Source of the DNA: Ruminococcus sp.
GTDB taxonomy: Bacteria; Bacillota; Clostridia; Oscillospirales; Acutalibacteraceae
DNA: 64,000 nucleotides
Direction: 5' to 3'
NCBI GenBank assembly: GCA_022779485.1
Contig: JALFTC010000006.1
Coordinates: forward strand, 62,001-126,000
Part shown: piece by piece, positions 19,924-29,935 of the stretch
Numbering within the stretch: the stretch's first letter is position 1
How the letters are laid out: the number at the start of each line of letters is the position of its first letter
Notes under the pieces: generated by a model
What the model saw: the letters and a program-made list of their open reading frames with translations, nothing else
What the model was told of the DNA's origin: nothing
Databases searched by the model: none
Program-made: the position numbers and the translations under genes

Positions 19924-20919
19924 TCACTTTTTTACACATTTTTTCAAGGAATAAACTAATGAAAACGGCGTCCAAAAATGTGATATACAAAATATTTTGA
20001 TTTTATTTTGTTTATTATTTTTTTCTAACTTCTTAGAATGATAGTAGCATTTTTCTGACAGCTTAATCGCCCTGATAATATCCTTCTTCCATTCCTTATA
20101 TTTTTTCTTATCTCCTTTCTTTTTATTAATTTGAGATGAATTCAGTAAGAAGAACAGCTCCATCGCCTTTGACGCCAATGAAATCATATAATCCTCGTAT
20201 AACATACTGTCTATGTCCTTGCTGATTTCTGCACACAGCTCCATGGCAGTCAGTACGGAATGGCGTCTTTCCGAGTAATCCTGTCTTAATAAGCCAAGTG
20301 AACCTTGTTCATAGAAATACAACTTCTCGCTTGTTCCCACGGCTTTTTCAGAAACAACAAAGTACTCCAGTACAAATAAAGTATCCTCTCCGGAGGCAAT
20401 ATCCTCACGGAATTTCAAATCATTTTTCCGAATTATATCGGTTTTGAACATATTGCACCATACAGTCCAGCTACATCCGCAATCCGAGAAATTTTTACTT
20501 GTAATATTATAGAAATCCGGAACGGGTTTCATATTTTTTTCTTCCCATACGCATCTGCAATGGGTCAAATCTGCTTTTTCCGTTTCCATCAGTTGTACTA
20601 ACTTAGAACAATATTCCGGATAAACATAGTCATCGGAATCAACAAATGTGATATATTCACCTGTTGCCTTCTGTATGCCTAAGTTTCTAGCCACGCTAAC
20701 CCCTGCATTTGATTTATGGATAACACGAATACGGGAGTCTTTCTCTGCCCATTCATCACACATCTGAGGACAATTATCTGTTGAGCCATCATCTATCAAA
20801 ACAACCTCAATATCACGGTATGTCTGATTTACAATACTCTCTATACATCTATCCAAGTATTCTGAAACATTATACACCGGAACAATAATGCTAACCAATG
20901 CTCTTTTTTTGCTATCCAT
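19924..20919 (-). CDS. family 2 glycosyltransferase
   Basis: VSIIVPVYNVSEYLDRCIESIVNQTYRDIEVVLIDDGSTDNC, GEYITFVDSDDYV. Confidence 0.93.
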   Translation of the reverse strand: MDSKKRALVSIIVPVYNVSEYLDRCIESIVNQTYRDIEVVLIDDGSTDNCPQMCDEWAEKDSRIRVIHKSNAGVSVARNLGIQKATGEYITFVDSDDYVYPEYCSKLVQLMETEKADLTHCRCVWEEKNMKPVPDFYNITSKNFSDCGCSWTVWCNMFKTDIIRKNDLKFREDIASGEDTLFVLEYFVVSEKAVGTSEKLYFYEQGSLGLLRQDYSERRHSVLTAMELCAEISKDIDSMLYEDYMISLASKAMELFFLLNSSQINKKKGDKKKYKEWKKDIIRAIKLSEKCYYHSKKLEKNNKQNKIKIFCISHFWTPFSLVYSLKKCVKK

Positions 20920-20939
20920 TATTCATCCTCCTACAAAAA

Positions 20940-21914
20940 TCACACACTCTTCCTCAATATTCTTTCTAACGACTTCTTTGTTCTTAGTAAAAAAGTAACT
21001 ATGAAAGGCAACCGAATATATATTTTGACAATCATATTCTTAATATTATTTTTCTTTAGTACTTCTTTACAATTACTTGTATATTCTTTGACAATTAAGT
21101 ATGCTTTTTTTCTATCTTCCTTTGATGATTTTGAAGCTGAACAAATAAGCATAAATAAATTTTTATCAATATTAATTATACATTCGTTTTGAAATTGCGG
21201 GTAAGATGTTCTGCATAGATTTAATATATATTGATTTAGTGTTAAAATATCTACTGCCTGTTGAATCCCTTTGGGGTTGTTCATAGCACCGTTGGGATTA
21301 TCTCTATAAAAATATCCCGCATAATTTAGCAAAACTACTTTCTTAACTTTTTGGAACACCTCCGTTACATAATAGGTGTCTTCAGCATATTTCATATTAC
21401 GAAACTTTATACCTTTTAGGAGTTCAGTACGATATAATTTCCCCCATGTACAATAAGCATAGCGTTTTTTATTAAAAAATGCCTCAACTAATGTAGCCTT
21501 ATCTTCAATAATTTCATTTTCTGAAATATATAAATTTACAACTCCTTCATCTATTGAGTTGCAACACACTACATCCGCCCCTGTTTCCTGAATACTCTCA
21601 TACAATTTTTCAATATAGTCACTTTTAATACTGTCATCAGCATCAATAAAAGTTACATATTTACCACTCGATTTCTTATATCCTATTTCTCTTGTTTTTG
21701 AAACACCGCTGTTTTCATAGGAATATACCTTTATTCGTTTATCAATTTTCTCATAGTCCTCACATATTTTCAATGAAGAATCTGTTGAACCGTCATTCAC
21801 CAAAATTAATTCTATCTCTTTGTATGTCTGACCTATTACACTCTCAATACATTCTGCAATATAATCTTCACAATTATAAATAGGTACTATAATGCTTACT
21901 AAACCGTCAACCAT
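20940..21914 (-). CDS. family 2 glycosyltransferase
   Basis: VSIIVPIYNCEDYIAECIESVIGQTYKEIELILVNDGSTDSS, GKYVTFIDADDS. Confidence 0.93.
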   Translation of the reverse strand: MVDGLVSIIVPIYNCEDYIAECIESVIGQTYKEIELILVNDGSTDSSLKICEDYEKIDKRIKVYSYENSGVSKTREIGYKKSSGKYVTFIDADDSIKSDYIEKLYESIQETGADVVCCNSIDEGVVNLYISENEIIEDKATLVEAFFNKKRYAYCTWGKLYRTELLKGIKFRNMKYAEDTYYVTEVFQKVKKVVLLNYAGYFYRDNPNGAMNNPKGIQQAVDILTLNQYILNLCRTSYPQFQNECIINIDKNLFMLICSASKSSKEDRKKAYLIVKEYTSNCKEVLKKNNIKNMIVKIYIRLPFIVTFLLRTKKSLERILRKSV

Positions 21915-21965
21915 ATAAAACGATTACCTCCATTTATTTTCTGTGTTAAGTCACACCCAGTAATT

Positions 21966-23165
21966 TCAGCAATGATTATTCTTTAGTCTTTTTACTGTCC
22001 ATACTTTGTTTTTCTCAACTGAAAGTGCAAAGATAACAGCCAAAGCACCAAAGAAAAATTGATTAAGTGTTATCTCAACAGACGCTAATATTGCCAGTGC
22101 GTATAAAAAAGCTAAAACTGAATTTCCGGCACTTGATTTTTTCAAGGTCTTTCTGCCACAGTATAATACTGTGAGAATGAATATTAATAAAAGTGTTGTT
22201 CCAATAACCCCGATTTGCAAGACCCAATCTGCAAGTCCATTTTGTGTATTGGCATATCCATAATTGCCCATAGAAATTTCATATGAACTTCCGTAACCAT
22301 ATCCTGTCCATAATTTGTTTAGCAAAACCATTGGCAAAGCAATATAAATGTTAGTTCTACCTGTAAGCGTTAAGCTTCTGTCTAACACATCAACAACAAA
22401 TTTTTGTACAAGTGAATTGTTTAGCACCGCCTCGTACAGAAAGACAAATGAACAGCTAAGTAATAACACACCGATATAGGCAAAAGGATTTTTAAAAAAT
22501 CTTGGAAATTTTGATATTAAGAAATTAAAAATAAATAATAAAAACATTCCTATTACGCCTGTATTACAATCAACATATACACCAATAATGATTGAAAGTA
22601 TTGCAAAAAAAACAAGTGCAAAATGAAATTTTTGCCTTATCATTTCACCCTGTTTGTACCTTACAAATAACAAGGCTATAAGGAGTATATGCAAATAAAC
22701 TACTTGGAACTTTGTTCCGTTTAAGTAATATCCGTCAACTTCACCTATGACAAACACCAATACATCGGTAATGACAGTCAAAAGCAAAGAAATATAGTAG
22801 AATATTTTTATTACTTTTTTTATATTCCCTTTTTTAGCCTCATACTCCATCACAAAGAAACATTCTATCAACGAAATAGAAAATAATATTGATGTTAAAA
22901 AGGTATCTCGGGATGTTATAAAACTTCTATTTGTGTACGAAGCAAAAACAGTAGCAGCCACAAACAATAACAAGAAAATATTTACATAAAGATAGTCTTT
23001 GTTCAAGAAATATTTATACTTTGGAAACAGATACACTGCAATTACTGCAATAGCAACATACTTAAAGGTTGAATACATATTAAAATACGGCATACTTGTG
23101 TAGAACAAAAAATACAGCAAACATAAAATTACGCTATCAATGGATATTTTTAAACTTTTCTTCAT
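21966..23165 (-). CDS. O-antigen/polysaccharide polymerase (Wzy-like)
   Basis: ~10 TM helices; SLTLTGRTNIYIALPMVLLNKLWTGYGYGSS resembles Wzy/WaaL family core. Confidence 0.8.
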   Translation of the reverse strand: MKKSLKISIDSVILCLLYFLFYTSMPYFNMYSTFKYVAIAVIAVYLFPKYKYFLNKDYLYVNIFLLLFVAATVFASYTNRSFITSRDTFLTSILFSISLIECFFVMEYEAKKGNIKKVIKIFYYISLLLTVITDVLVFVIGEVDGYYLNGTKFQVVYLHILLIALLFVRYKQGEMIRQKFHFALVFFAILSIIIGVYVDCNTGVIGMFLLFIFNFLISKFPRFFKNPFAYIGVLLLSCSFVFLYEAVLNNSLVQKFVVDVLDRSLTLTGRTNIYIALPMVLLNKLWTGYGYGSSYEISMGNYGYANTQNGLADWVLQIGVIGTTLLLIFILTVLYCGRKTLKKSSAGNSVLAFLYALAILASVEITLNQFFFGALAVIFALSVEKNKVWTVKRLKNNHC

Positions 23166-23195
23166 ATATACTTCGTCCTTAGTTCTTATACTAAC

Positions 23196-24176
23196 TTATT
23201 TCTTGAATATTTCCTTAATTTTGCGTCTAACCTTTTTCTTGTAAACATCAACCCAGTAAAAATACGAAAATGAAGCGGAATATGAGCGAAATTCTTTCTT
23301 AGATTTCGGCAGTCCGGCTACATTAATAAATCTATCCGGCAAAATTTCAATTACAGAATCCATACTCTTAATTTTATTCCTCATTTTTCTCATTTGAAGA
23401 TGAATGTACAGAAACTCGGTTTTTTCTAAGGTGTTTCCATTTAGATGAACCCGTAAAATCTTGCCATTGTCCCAATAATATCTTGCCTTTTTGTATTCTT
23501 CTTTCACATAGTTATGTACTTTTTCATCATAATACGCTCTGACAAACTTTCCATGGTGAATTGAGGGATTCATACTCATATCCTCTTGACAGACCTTTGC
23601 CCCATCCTGAAGAAAAATAGAGTGAACATTATCATTTCCATTGTAGTCCTCATCAAAGGTAAAAATCTTGTCCGTGGTATATGCTTCCTTATATAAAAGT
23701 CTGTTATTATATGGCTTCATAAAGCGACGGTTGTTATCGGGATTATTTCTATATATAGTTAAATGACCCGCAGCAAATAATTTGTCGTAATCCCCTGCAA
23801 GCAAAGGAGTTAACATCCTCTCCAAATCACCAAAGACCACATCACAGTCGCAGTGACCCCAGTATTCATATTCACTTATATATTCTTCAAATAAAAATCC
23901 ATATGCAGGCTTATAATCACAAAATTTGTAAGGGGTATTTAAACACACATCAAAGCCAAATTTATCGCAGGCAATTTTGTTAATTTCCGCAAAACTGAGA
24001 TTAATTATCTTAACATTGTCCGGGTAAGAACTATCTCTCTTATTGTCAGTAAAAATAATCCAATCGTAGCTTGGATTTAGGGAACAAGACTTCAAAAACA
24101 GCGAAAAATAATTATTAAAATCACCATAGTAAGGTATAATAAAAACACACTTTTTATCAGTTTCTTTCATAAACAA
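23196..24176 (-). CDS. glycosyltransferase-like protein (DUF6625-like)
   Basis: KCVFIIPYYGDFNNYFSLFLKSCSLNPSYDWIIFTDN, YKFCDYKPAYGFLFEEYISEYEYWGHCDCDVVFGDLERML. Confidence 0.8.
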   Translation of the reverse strand: MFMKETDKKCVFIIPYYGDFNNYFSLFLKSCSLNPSYDWIIFTDNKRDSSYPDNVKIINLSFAEINKIACDKFGFDVCLNTPYKFCDYKPAYGFLFEEYISEYEYWGHCDCDVVFGDLERMLTPLLAGDYDKLFAAGHLTIYRNNPDNNRRFMKPYNNRLLYKEAYTTDKIFTFDEDYNGNDNVHSIFLQDGAKVCQEDMSMNPSIHHGKFVRAYYDEKVHNYVKEEYKKARYYWDNGKILRVHLNGNTLEKTEFLYIHLQMRKMRNKIKSMDSVIEILPDRFINVAGLPKSKKEFRSYSASFSYFYWVDVYKKKVRRKIKEIFKK

Positions 24177-24203
24177 ATCTCCTTATAGTAATTGAAATTC
24201 TTT

Positions 24204-25250
24204 CTATAACTTCCAGCTAAGCAACAGGTAACAAATTCTGTAATGCTTATTTCTCAAGCACCAGAAAAGCATCTTTCTGTTCAGCCCCACATTATCCTTT
24301 TTGTTGCTTTTTAAAACAGCCTGCAGCACATCATCGTCACCGATATACTTAATTCTCTTTATTGCAGACTTCTTGTCCTTGCCTGCTGCTACCTCCTGCT
24401 TTAATGCTGCTATTGTATTGGACAAATATGGGTGTGAAATCCTGTGTTTTATATCATCACCGTAGCCTAAGCTTTCAGCCAACTTAACGCTTTCGTTGTA
24501 GAATATTTTTATCTTCTCGTATCTATCCTCTCTGTAAGTTCTTGTTAAGGAAGTTTCGTTTTCGCAATAACAATAGAGAGCCTCCGGAAGTACAACTACC
24601 CTGTTAACATATTTGTAGAAGCTAAGGAGGGAATATACATCTTCAGAAATAATCTTTCTTTCTGACACAAACTCCCAGTTTGCGTCTTTTATTGTTTTCA
24701 ATGAATAAACAGTTGACCATGCGTTCATTCTCAGCTTTGAATCTCTGCCACTGACAGGGTCGGGAGCAATTAATATAGGCAAAAACTCTTCCAAAACTTC
24801 GTCACCGCTATATACATATTTATCCACATCAGGGACCAGCCTGCCGGACTCGTTACCGTTTCTGTCGATATTTTTACGCCCAAAACAAACTACATCGGCA
24901 TCTTCTTTTTTCAGTGCATTATAGCACTTTTCCAAAGCGTCAAAATCAACATAATCATCACTGTCAAAAAAGCAGATATATTCTCCTGTTGCATTTTCAA
25001 TACCGGTGTTGCGAGCCATACCAAGACCGGCGTTCTTTTTATGTATAACCTTGATACGGCTGTCCTTTTTTGCCCATTCATCACACATTGACGGGCAGTT
25101 GTCGGTTGCACCGTCATCAACTAAAATAATTTCAAGGTTTTTATATGTTTGGTTAACAATTCTGTCTAAACATCTGTCTAAGTATTTCTCAACATTATAA
25201 ATTGGCAAAACAACGGTGATGACATCTTTCTGCATTGAAATCTCCTCCAA
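24204..25250 (-). CDS. family 2 glycosyltransferase
   Basis: ITVVLPIYNVEKYLDRCLDRIVNQTYKNLEIILVDDGATDNCPSMCDEWAKKDSRIKVIHKKNAGLGMARN. Confidence 0.93.
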   Translation of the reverse strand: MEEISMQKDVITVVLPIYNVEKYLDRCLDRIVNQTYKNLEIILVDDGATDNCPSMCDEWAKKDSRIKVIHKKNAGLGMARNTGIENATGEYICFFDSDDYVDFDALEKCYNALKKEDADVVCFGRKNIDRNGNESGRLVPDVDKYVYSGDEVLEEFLPILIAPDPVSGRDSKLRMNAWSTVYSLKTIKDANWEFVSERKIISEDVYSLLSFYKYVNRVVVLPEALYCYCENETSLTRTYREDRYEKIKIFYNESVKLAESLGYGDDIKHRISHPYLSNTIAALKQEVAAGKDKKSAIKRIKYIGDDDVLQAVLKSNKKDNVGLNRKMLFWCLRNKHYRICYLLLSWKL

Positions 25251-25283
25251 GTCTTTTAATAAACCATTCCGCTACTTAACATT

Positions 25284-26234
25284 CTATCCAAACAAAACAT
25301 CGTAATAAGTGCCTTTTATTTTTGTCTTTTCTTCGTCAAATTTATATGTAATCTTATGGAAAGGCGTCTGTGCCTTAACTGACTGCCAAATATTTTCATC
25401 ATATTGCTCAAACAGCCTAAGGAGCAGAATATGCGGTGTGGCATTGTCTCTCGGCACAATATTCAGCCAATCCTTTGGATAATATTCAAGGGCAATAGCC
25501 ATAAAGTCGTGTAGGAGAAAATAGTCAATCATATCCTTGTTATTCTTCCAGTATTCATAACAAAGGTGCCTTACAGCCATCAACAGCTTGTTGTTGCTCT
25601 TTGCACTTATAAACCAACTTGAATTAATGTGGCTGTGACCGTCCCTGCCCGGCTTTAGGCACTGGAAGAAAAACAAGTCCGAATTAAAGAAATAATCAGG
25701 AATGTTCTCTTGCTTTTCGGAGCAAAATACAGTAGCGTCAATCCATGTTCCGCCGTACTTAATCAGCAGCTCCAAACGAAGTAAATCTGTCATATGGGTA
25801 TGGGTGATTTGTCCGTTTTTCCACTTATCCATAATGTACTCGGGAAACTGAACATAATCCGTAATGTTGTCCTCTGTAATTAAGATGATTTCCTTGTTGG
25901 TAAGGTTATCCTTGAGGGACTTGTAGCACCTCTTAACAAGTTTAGGAGCATTTTCCATACCCTGAAACCAGCATACCCACACCTTGTCACTGCTTTCGTG
26001 AGGTAAAGCTTCATCATATGTTTTGTCAAAATCAATAAGTCTGTTTATGTACTTCTTTTTCAGCTTATTCTTTGCCTTTAGATGAGTTGAAAGACGCAAT
26101 ATTTCCAAAGCTGTTCTACTTTTTCCCAGTAAAACAAATTCTCCTACGGCGGTGAGCAACGCTCCGCTTTTTCTATATTGCTTTATTAACTTCTTACCGC
26201 CTTGTTTTGCAAAGGTTGACTTTAAATTACTCAT
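25284..26234 (-). CDS. capsular polysaccharide synthesis glycosyltransferase (Caps_synth / GT32-like)
   Basis: KVWVCWFQGMENAPKLVKRCYKSLKDN, HMTDLLRLELLIKYGGTWIDATVFCSE. Confidence 0.88.
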   Translation of the reverse strand: MSNLKSTFAKQGGKKLIKQYRKSGALLTAVGEFVLLGKSRTALEILRLSTHLKAKNKLKKKYINRLIDFDKTYDEALPHESSDKVWVCWFQGMENAPKLVKRCYKSLKDNLTNKEIILITEDNITDYVQFPEYIMDKWKNGQITHTHMTDLLRLELLIKYGGTWIDATVFCSEKQENIPDYFFNSDLFFFQCLKPGRDGHSHINSSWFISAKSNNKLLMAVRHLCYEYWKNNKDMIDYFLLHDFMAIALEYYPKDWLNIVPRDNATPHILLLRLFEQYDENIWQSVKAQTPFHKITYKFDEEKTKIKGTYYDVLFG

Positions 26235-26252
26235 TGGTTTTCCCCATTCTAA

Positions 26253-26707
26253 TTAATCTATAACATCTCTGTCTTTTACTTTTCTTGCAGGAATACCTGC
26301 CCACACTTCATTGTCGCCAGTAGAACAGGTAAGCACGGCATTGGCTCCGATTATTGTATTCTCGCCCACAATAAGTTTGTCTTTCTTGCCGATTATGCGA
26401 GCACCGGTGCACAAAATTGCACCTTTCTTAAGGTGTACCCCACCCCATGAATCTTTGCTTCTTGGTTTCCAAATGTCACTGCGACCCACAGTGACATTTG
26501 ACATAATCATACAATTATCTTCTATCACCGTGTCAGTGTGAATTACTGTTCCCAAACCGCCGTGTTTAAAATTAACATTTTTCCGACTTTCACACCTAAA
26601 CCAAGGTCTAAACCACTGGTAACAAGCAACAACTTACTGTAAAGCTTTTTGATTTTCTTGTTCTTTGCTTTTGCAAATTTTGCCACAGTCTTGTTTACAA
26701 AATCCAT
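26253..26707 (-). pseudogene. serine acetyltransferase-like hexapeptide acyltransferase, disrupted by an apparent 1-nt frameshift
   Basis: Frame 1 from ATG 26707: MDFVNKTVAKFAKAKNKKIKKLYSKLLLVTSGLDLGLGVKVGK-; frame 2: NVNFKHGGLGTVIHTDTVIEDNCMIMSNVTVGRSD...WAGIPARKVK. The frames meet at a 5-T run (26578-26582). Confidence 0.8.
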
Positions 26708-26709
26708 AA

Positions 26710-27588
26710 TTATTCACCGTAAATCCAATGCTTTCCGTCCAGGCTGATATATTCAGTATAATCTTTTTCCAAATCCACAAAGTTGCCGTGAACAGGGTAT
26801 TGATCCTTGGTTTCCTGACTTGGCATCTCCATCCATTTGTCACCAAATCTTGCCACCAGATACTCCTCAACATTTTCAAATACAGGAAGTTCAGTATCTT
26901 CAAAGGGAACATACCTTGGCTTACTTCCAAGGTAGCTACGCAGGAAAGATGTTCTTCTAAACCTTGCCCTACCAAAGTAATGTCCTACCAACTCTGTATT
27001 TTTTCCCTCGTAGCGATGCACATACTTGATGAGCAAAGGTCGGGTTAATGGATTGACAACAATTTTAGAAAGGAACAAAGCAACCCTCTTTGCTAAACTT
27101 TCATTTGGAAAACCTGAAAGTGCAAGTGCATTAACCCTTAACAGCTGGGCGGCAATGTACTGGAATTTTCTTGCCATATCTTTTTTTGGTGCAGAGTAAA
27201 GACACATAATATCCACAAACACAGTATGGTGCTGTTTCATATTGAACTTAAACTCATCACTAACCATAGTAGTTCCTGTTAGGCAAACTCTGCTTAAAAA
27301 CAAAGGCCATTCCTTTGTATTCTCCTTTTGAAGAAAATACTTTTGAAAACGCTTGTCCGTGGGAGCTTTTTCTTCAAACAATTTCAAGAATTTATTATAA
27401 TTGTCAACTGTCATAAAAATATCAAGGTCGTCATCCCATGGGATAAATCCTTTGTGACGCATTGCACCCAATGCCGAACCACCCATAAGGTAATACTCAA
27501 TATTATTTTCACGACAGAAAATATCTATATCTTTAATAATGGAGAGAATACAACTTTGTATCTCCTTTAATGTATAGTCCTTCTTCAT
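26710..27588 (-). CDS. LicD family phosphotransferase
   Basis: EIQSCILSIIKDIDIFCRENNIEYYLMGGSALGAMRHKGFIPWDDDLDIFM signature. Confidence 0.95.
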   Translation of the reverse strand: MKKDYTLKEIQSCILSIIKDIDIFCRENNIEYYLMGGSALGAMRHKGFIPWDDDLDIFMTVDNYNKFLKLFEEKAPTDKRFQKYFLQKENTKEWPLFLSRVCLTGTTMVSDEFKFNMKQHHTVFVDIMCLYSAPKKDMARKFQYIAAQLLRVNALALSGFPNESLAKRVALFLSKIVVNPLTRPLLIKYVHRYEGKNTELVGHYFGRARFRRTSFLRSYLGSKPRYVPFEDTELPVFENVEEYLVARFGDKWMEMPSQETKDQYPVHGNFVDLEKDYTEYISLDGKHWIYGE

Positions 27589-27605
27589 ATGTTCTCCTCC
27601 CGGGT

Positions 27606-28052
27606 TTATTTATTTTCCGGATGCTCGTCTAATATATCCTTGATAACTCCTGTAAGCTGAGTGCTTGATATACCGTCGGTATGCTGAAGATAAACTATCT
27701 CCACACCTACAGGGGCAAATTCTTCTTCAAAACGATTCCACTGAGGAGTTCCTTTCCAGTCGGAGCCAACAAACATTTTGTCAAAATGATATTTTTCCCA
27801 AGCGCCGAATTTATTTTTGTCATTTTGAGGCACCACTTCATCAACATATTTGATAGCCTCTACAATGGCTTTTCTTTCATCATATGGAATAACAGGTGTT
27901 TTGTTCTTTTCCTGTTGCACCAACTCATCGGTACTTACACCTACAATAAGATAATCACATTTTGCTTTTGCGTTGCGTAACACATTAAGATGTCCTATGT
28001 GAAACATATCATAAACACCTGTTGTATAGCCTATTATTTTCTTATCGCCCAT
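27606..28052 (-). CDS. glycerol-3-phosphate cytidylyltransferase-like nucleotidyltransferase
   Basis: IGYTTGVYDMFHIGHLNVLRNAKAKCDYLIVGVSTDE (GxFDxxHxGH-type motif), SSTQL. Confidence 0.88.
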   Translation of the reverse strand: MGDKKIIGYTTGVYDMFHIGHLNVLRNAKAKCDYLIVGVSTDELVQQEKNKTPVIPYDERKAIVEAIKYVDEVVPQNDKNKFGAWEKYHFDKMFVGSDWKGTPQWNRFEEEFAPVGVEIVYLQHTDGISSTQLTGVIKDILDEHPENK

Positions 28053-28070
28053 TAGTCCACACTCCCCTAT

Positions 28071-29345
28071 TTATTTCAAAAACACTTCTGCATACCTGTC
28101 GCAGATATACTGCCAGCTGTACGCATCCTTAATCCTCTTTTTAGCTTTTTCACCCATAGTGATAATTTCGTCATCACTCATAAGGTCTGCCTTATCTATT
28201 AGACCGGCAAGGTTGCCCTCATTTTTGTTCCAGTAAATTGCAGAACCTTGCGCTACCTCTTTGTTAAAGCCCACATCCAAAAGGAGATTAAGGTCTGTGC
28301 TGCCCAACGCTTCCAGCAGACTTGGGTTTGTTCCCCCAACCTCGTGACCGTGAAAATATCCGTAGGCATTTTCACGAATTTTCATCAACAGCTCCTGGTC
28401 ATATACTGTACCAACAAATTTAATTCTGCTGTCGCTTTTAAAGTGAAGTTTATTTTCAAGCTCCTCAAGGAATTTATCGTTTACATTTGTGATAATGGCA
28501 AAGTCCTTTTTGCTGTTACTCTTCATAAATTCCTTTATCATTGTTTCGTAGTTGTTCTCCGGAACAAATCTGCCCACAACAAGGTAATATTCTTTAGGAG
28601 ATAAACCCTTTTCCTTATACCAACCCAGCAATTTGGGGTCGTCATCAGCAAGGTTACTTTTTCTTGTTTCTGCACCGTAGGCGATAAAGGTTGTCTTTGG
28701 GTTTTGTCCCTTTATGCCCTTGCCGTCGTAGCACTTATGTATGTATTTTTCAATATTTACAGAGTCGCATATGTCAAGGTCAGACCACTTAACCATCATC
28801 TGCTCGCTGATTTTCCAGTATTTTCTGATTGGTGCAGACCACTTTGCCCTCATCCACTCGTGTCCGTCAGGATTAAGATAAACCTTTCCACCAAGCTTGT
28901 GAATTTTCTTGTAGAAATGCTTTGCAAACGGTCCGATACGACAAGCCATAATATAAACAATAGGATGGGGAAGCTTCTGCTCTCTGATAATTCTGCAACA
29001 TTCTTTCAGTGCAGCTATATCGTAGTAAATTGCCTGTGCCGGCCCCAGCTTCTGCGGAATATGAATGCTAAAACAATGCGCATTGTGGTATATAAACTCA
29101 CGGTCAGAAATAATCTCTGCACCTTCCGTATTATTTGGATCCATACAGCCATCACCGTTTGCTTTACACGCCACATGATATTTAATTCTCTCATTATTCT
29201 GATGGTATTCAGTCAGCTTGTTGATGAATGTTTCATATCCACCATAGGTGCCAAGACTTTTTGCTCCCACCAAAAATACGTGTTGTACTTCATTACTTTG
29301 CACTGAACCGTTCCCCTTAAAACTTAAAAGTATCTTTAATTCCAA
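28071..29345 (-). CDS. rhamnosyltransferase-type glycosyltransferase (DUF1972 + GT4-like), full-length copy
   Basis: VFLVGAKSLGTYGGYETFINKLTEYH; YLVVGRFVPENNYETMIKEFMKS; HEVGGTNPSLLEALG. True start is probably inside the first ~15 codons. Confidence 0.88.
   Translation of the reverse strand: MELKILLSFKGNGSVQSNEVQHVFLVGAKSLGTYGGYETFINKLTEYHQNNERIKYHVACKANGDGCMDPNNTEGAEIISDREFIYHNAHCFSIHIPQKLGPAQAIYYDIAALKECCRIIREQKLPHPIVYIMACRIGPFAKHFYKKIHKLGGKVYLNPDGHEWMRAKWSAPIRKYWKISEQMMVKWSDLDICDSVNIEKYIHKCYDGKGIKGQNPKTTFIAYGAETRKSNLADDDPKLLGWYKEKGLSPKEYYLVVGRFVPENNYETMIKEFMKSNSKKDFAIITNVNDKFLEELENKLHFKSDSRIKFVGTVYDQELLMKIRENAYGYFHGHEVGGTNPSLLEALGSTDLNLLLDVGFNKEVAQGSAIYWNKNEGNLAGLIDKADLMSDDEIITMGEKAKKRIKDAYSWQYICDRYAEVFLK
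28231..28965 (-). repeat. ~735 bp direct repeat, unit A (C-terminal half of glycosyltransferase)
   Basis: Aligns without gaps to 33009-33743 at a constant offset of 4778 nt with scattered substitutions. Confidence 0.85.
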
Positions 29346-29922
29346 GCCACTTCTGATCTTTATCGCTTAGATTGAGTGCCACACCATCTACACTATATCT
29401 TTCAGCACTTGCTGAACCTTTATATGTACCCTCAACCTTCGGCCACCGGATGCCTATTTCAGGATCATTCCAAGCCAGACCGCCTTCATCATTTGCGTGG
29501 TAGAAATCATCGCACTTATAACAAAACTCTGCGATTTCACTCAAAACAAGAAATCCGTGTGCAAAGCCTCTGGGAATGAGGAACTGCTTTTTGTTTTCTT
29601 CTGTAAGCTCAATACCGTACCATTTTCCGTATGTATCGCTGCCGGAACGCAGGTCAACAGCTACATCAAATACAGAGCCTTTAATAACTCTTACCAATTT
29701 TGTCTGTGGAAAATTCTTCTGAAAATGAAGGCCACGAAGCACACCCTTCACGCTCATTGACTGGTTATCCTGAACGAAATTGATGTTTATTCCGTTTTCT
29801 TCCATATCACGCTGACTGTAGGTTTCCATAAAATATCCACGATTATCTCCGTGAACAGCAGGTGTTATTACACACAAACCTTCTATGCCGCCTACGTTCT
29901 TTTCTACACTAATCTGTCCCAT
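29317..29922 (-). CDS. rfbC: dTDP-4-dehydrorhamnose 3,5-epimerase
   Basis: GYFMETYSQRDMEENGININFVQDNQSMSVKGVLRGLHFQ, LIPRGFAHGFLVLSE. Confidence 0.96.
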   Translation of the reverse strand: MGQISVEKNVGGIEGLCVITPAVHGDNRGYFMETYSQRDMEENGININFVQDNQSMSVKGVLRGLHFQKNFPQTKLVRVIKGSVFDVAVDLRSGSDTYGKWYGIELTEENKKQFLIPRGFAHGFLVLSEIAEFCYKCDDFYHANDEGGLAWNDPEIGIRWPKVEGTYKGSASAERYSVDGVALNLSDKDQKWLGIKDTFKF

Positions 29923-29935
29923 TTTATCTTTCTCC

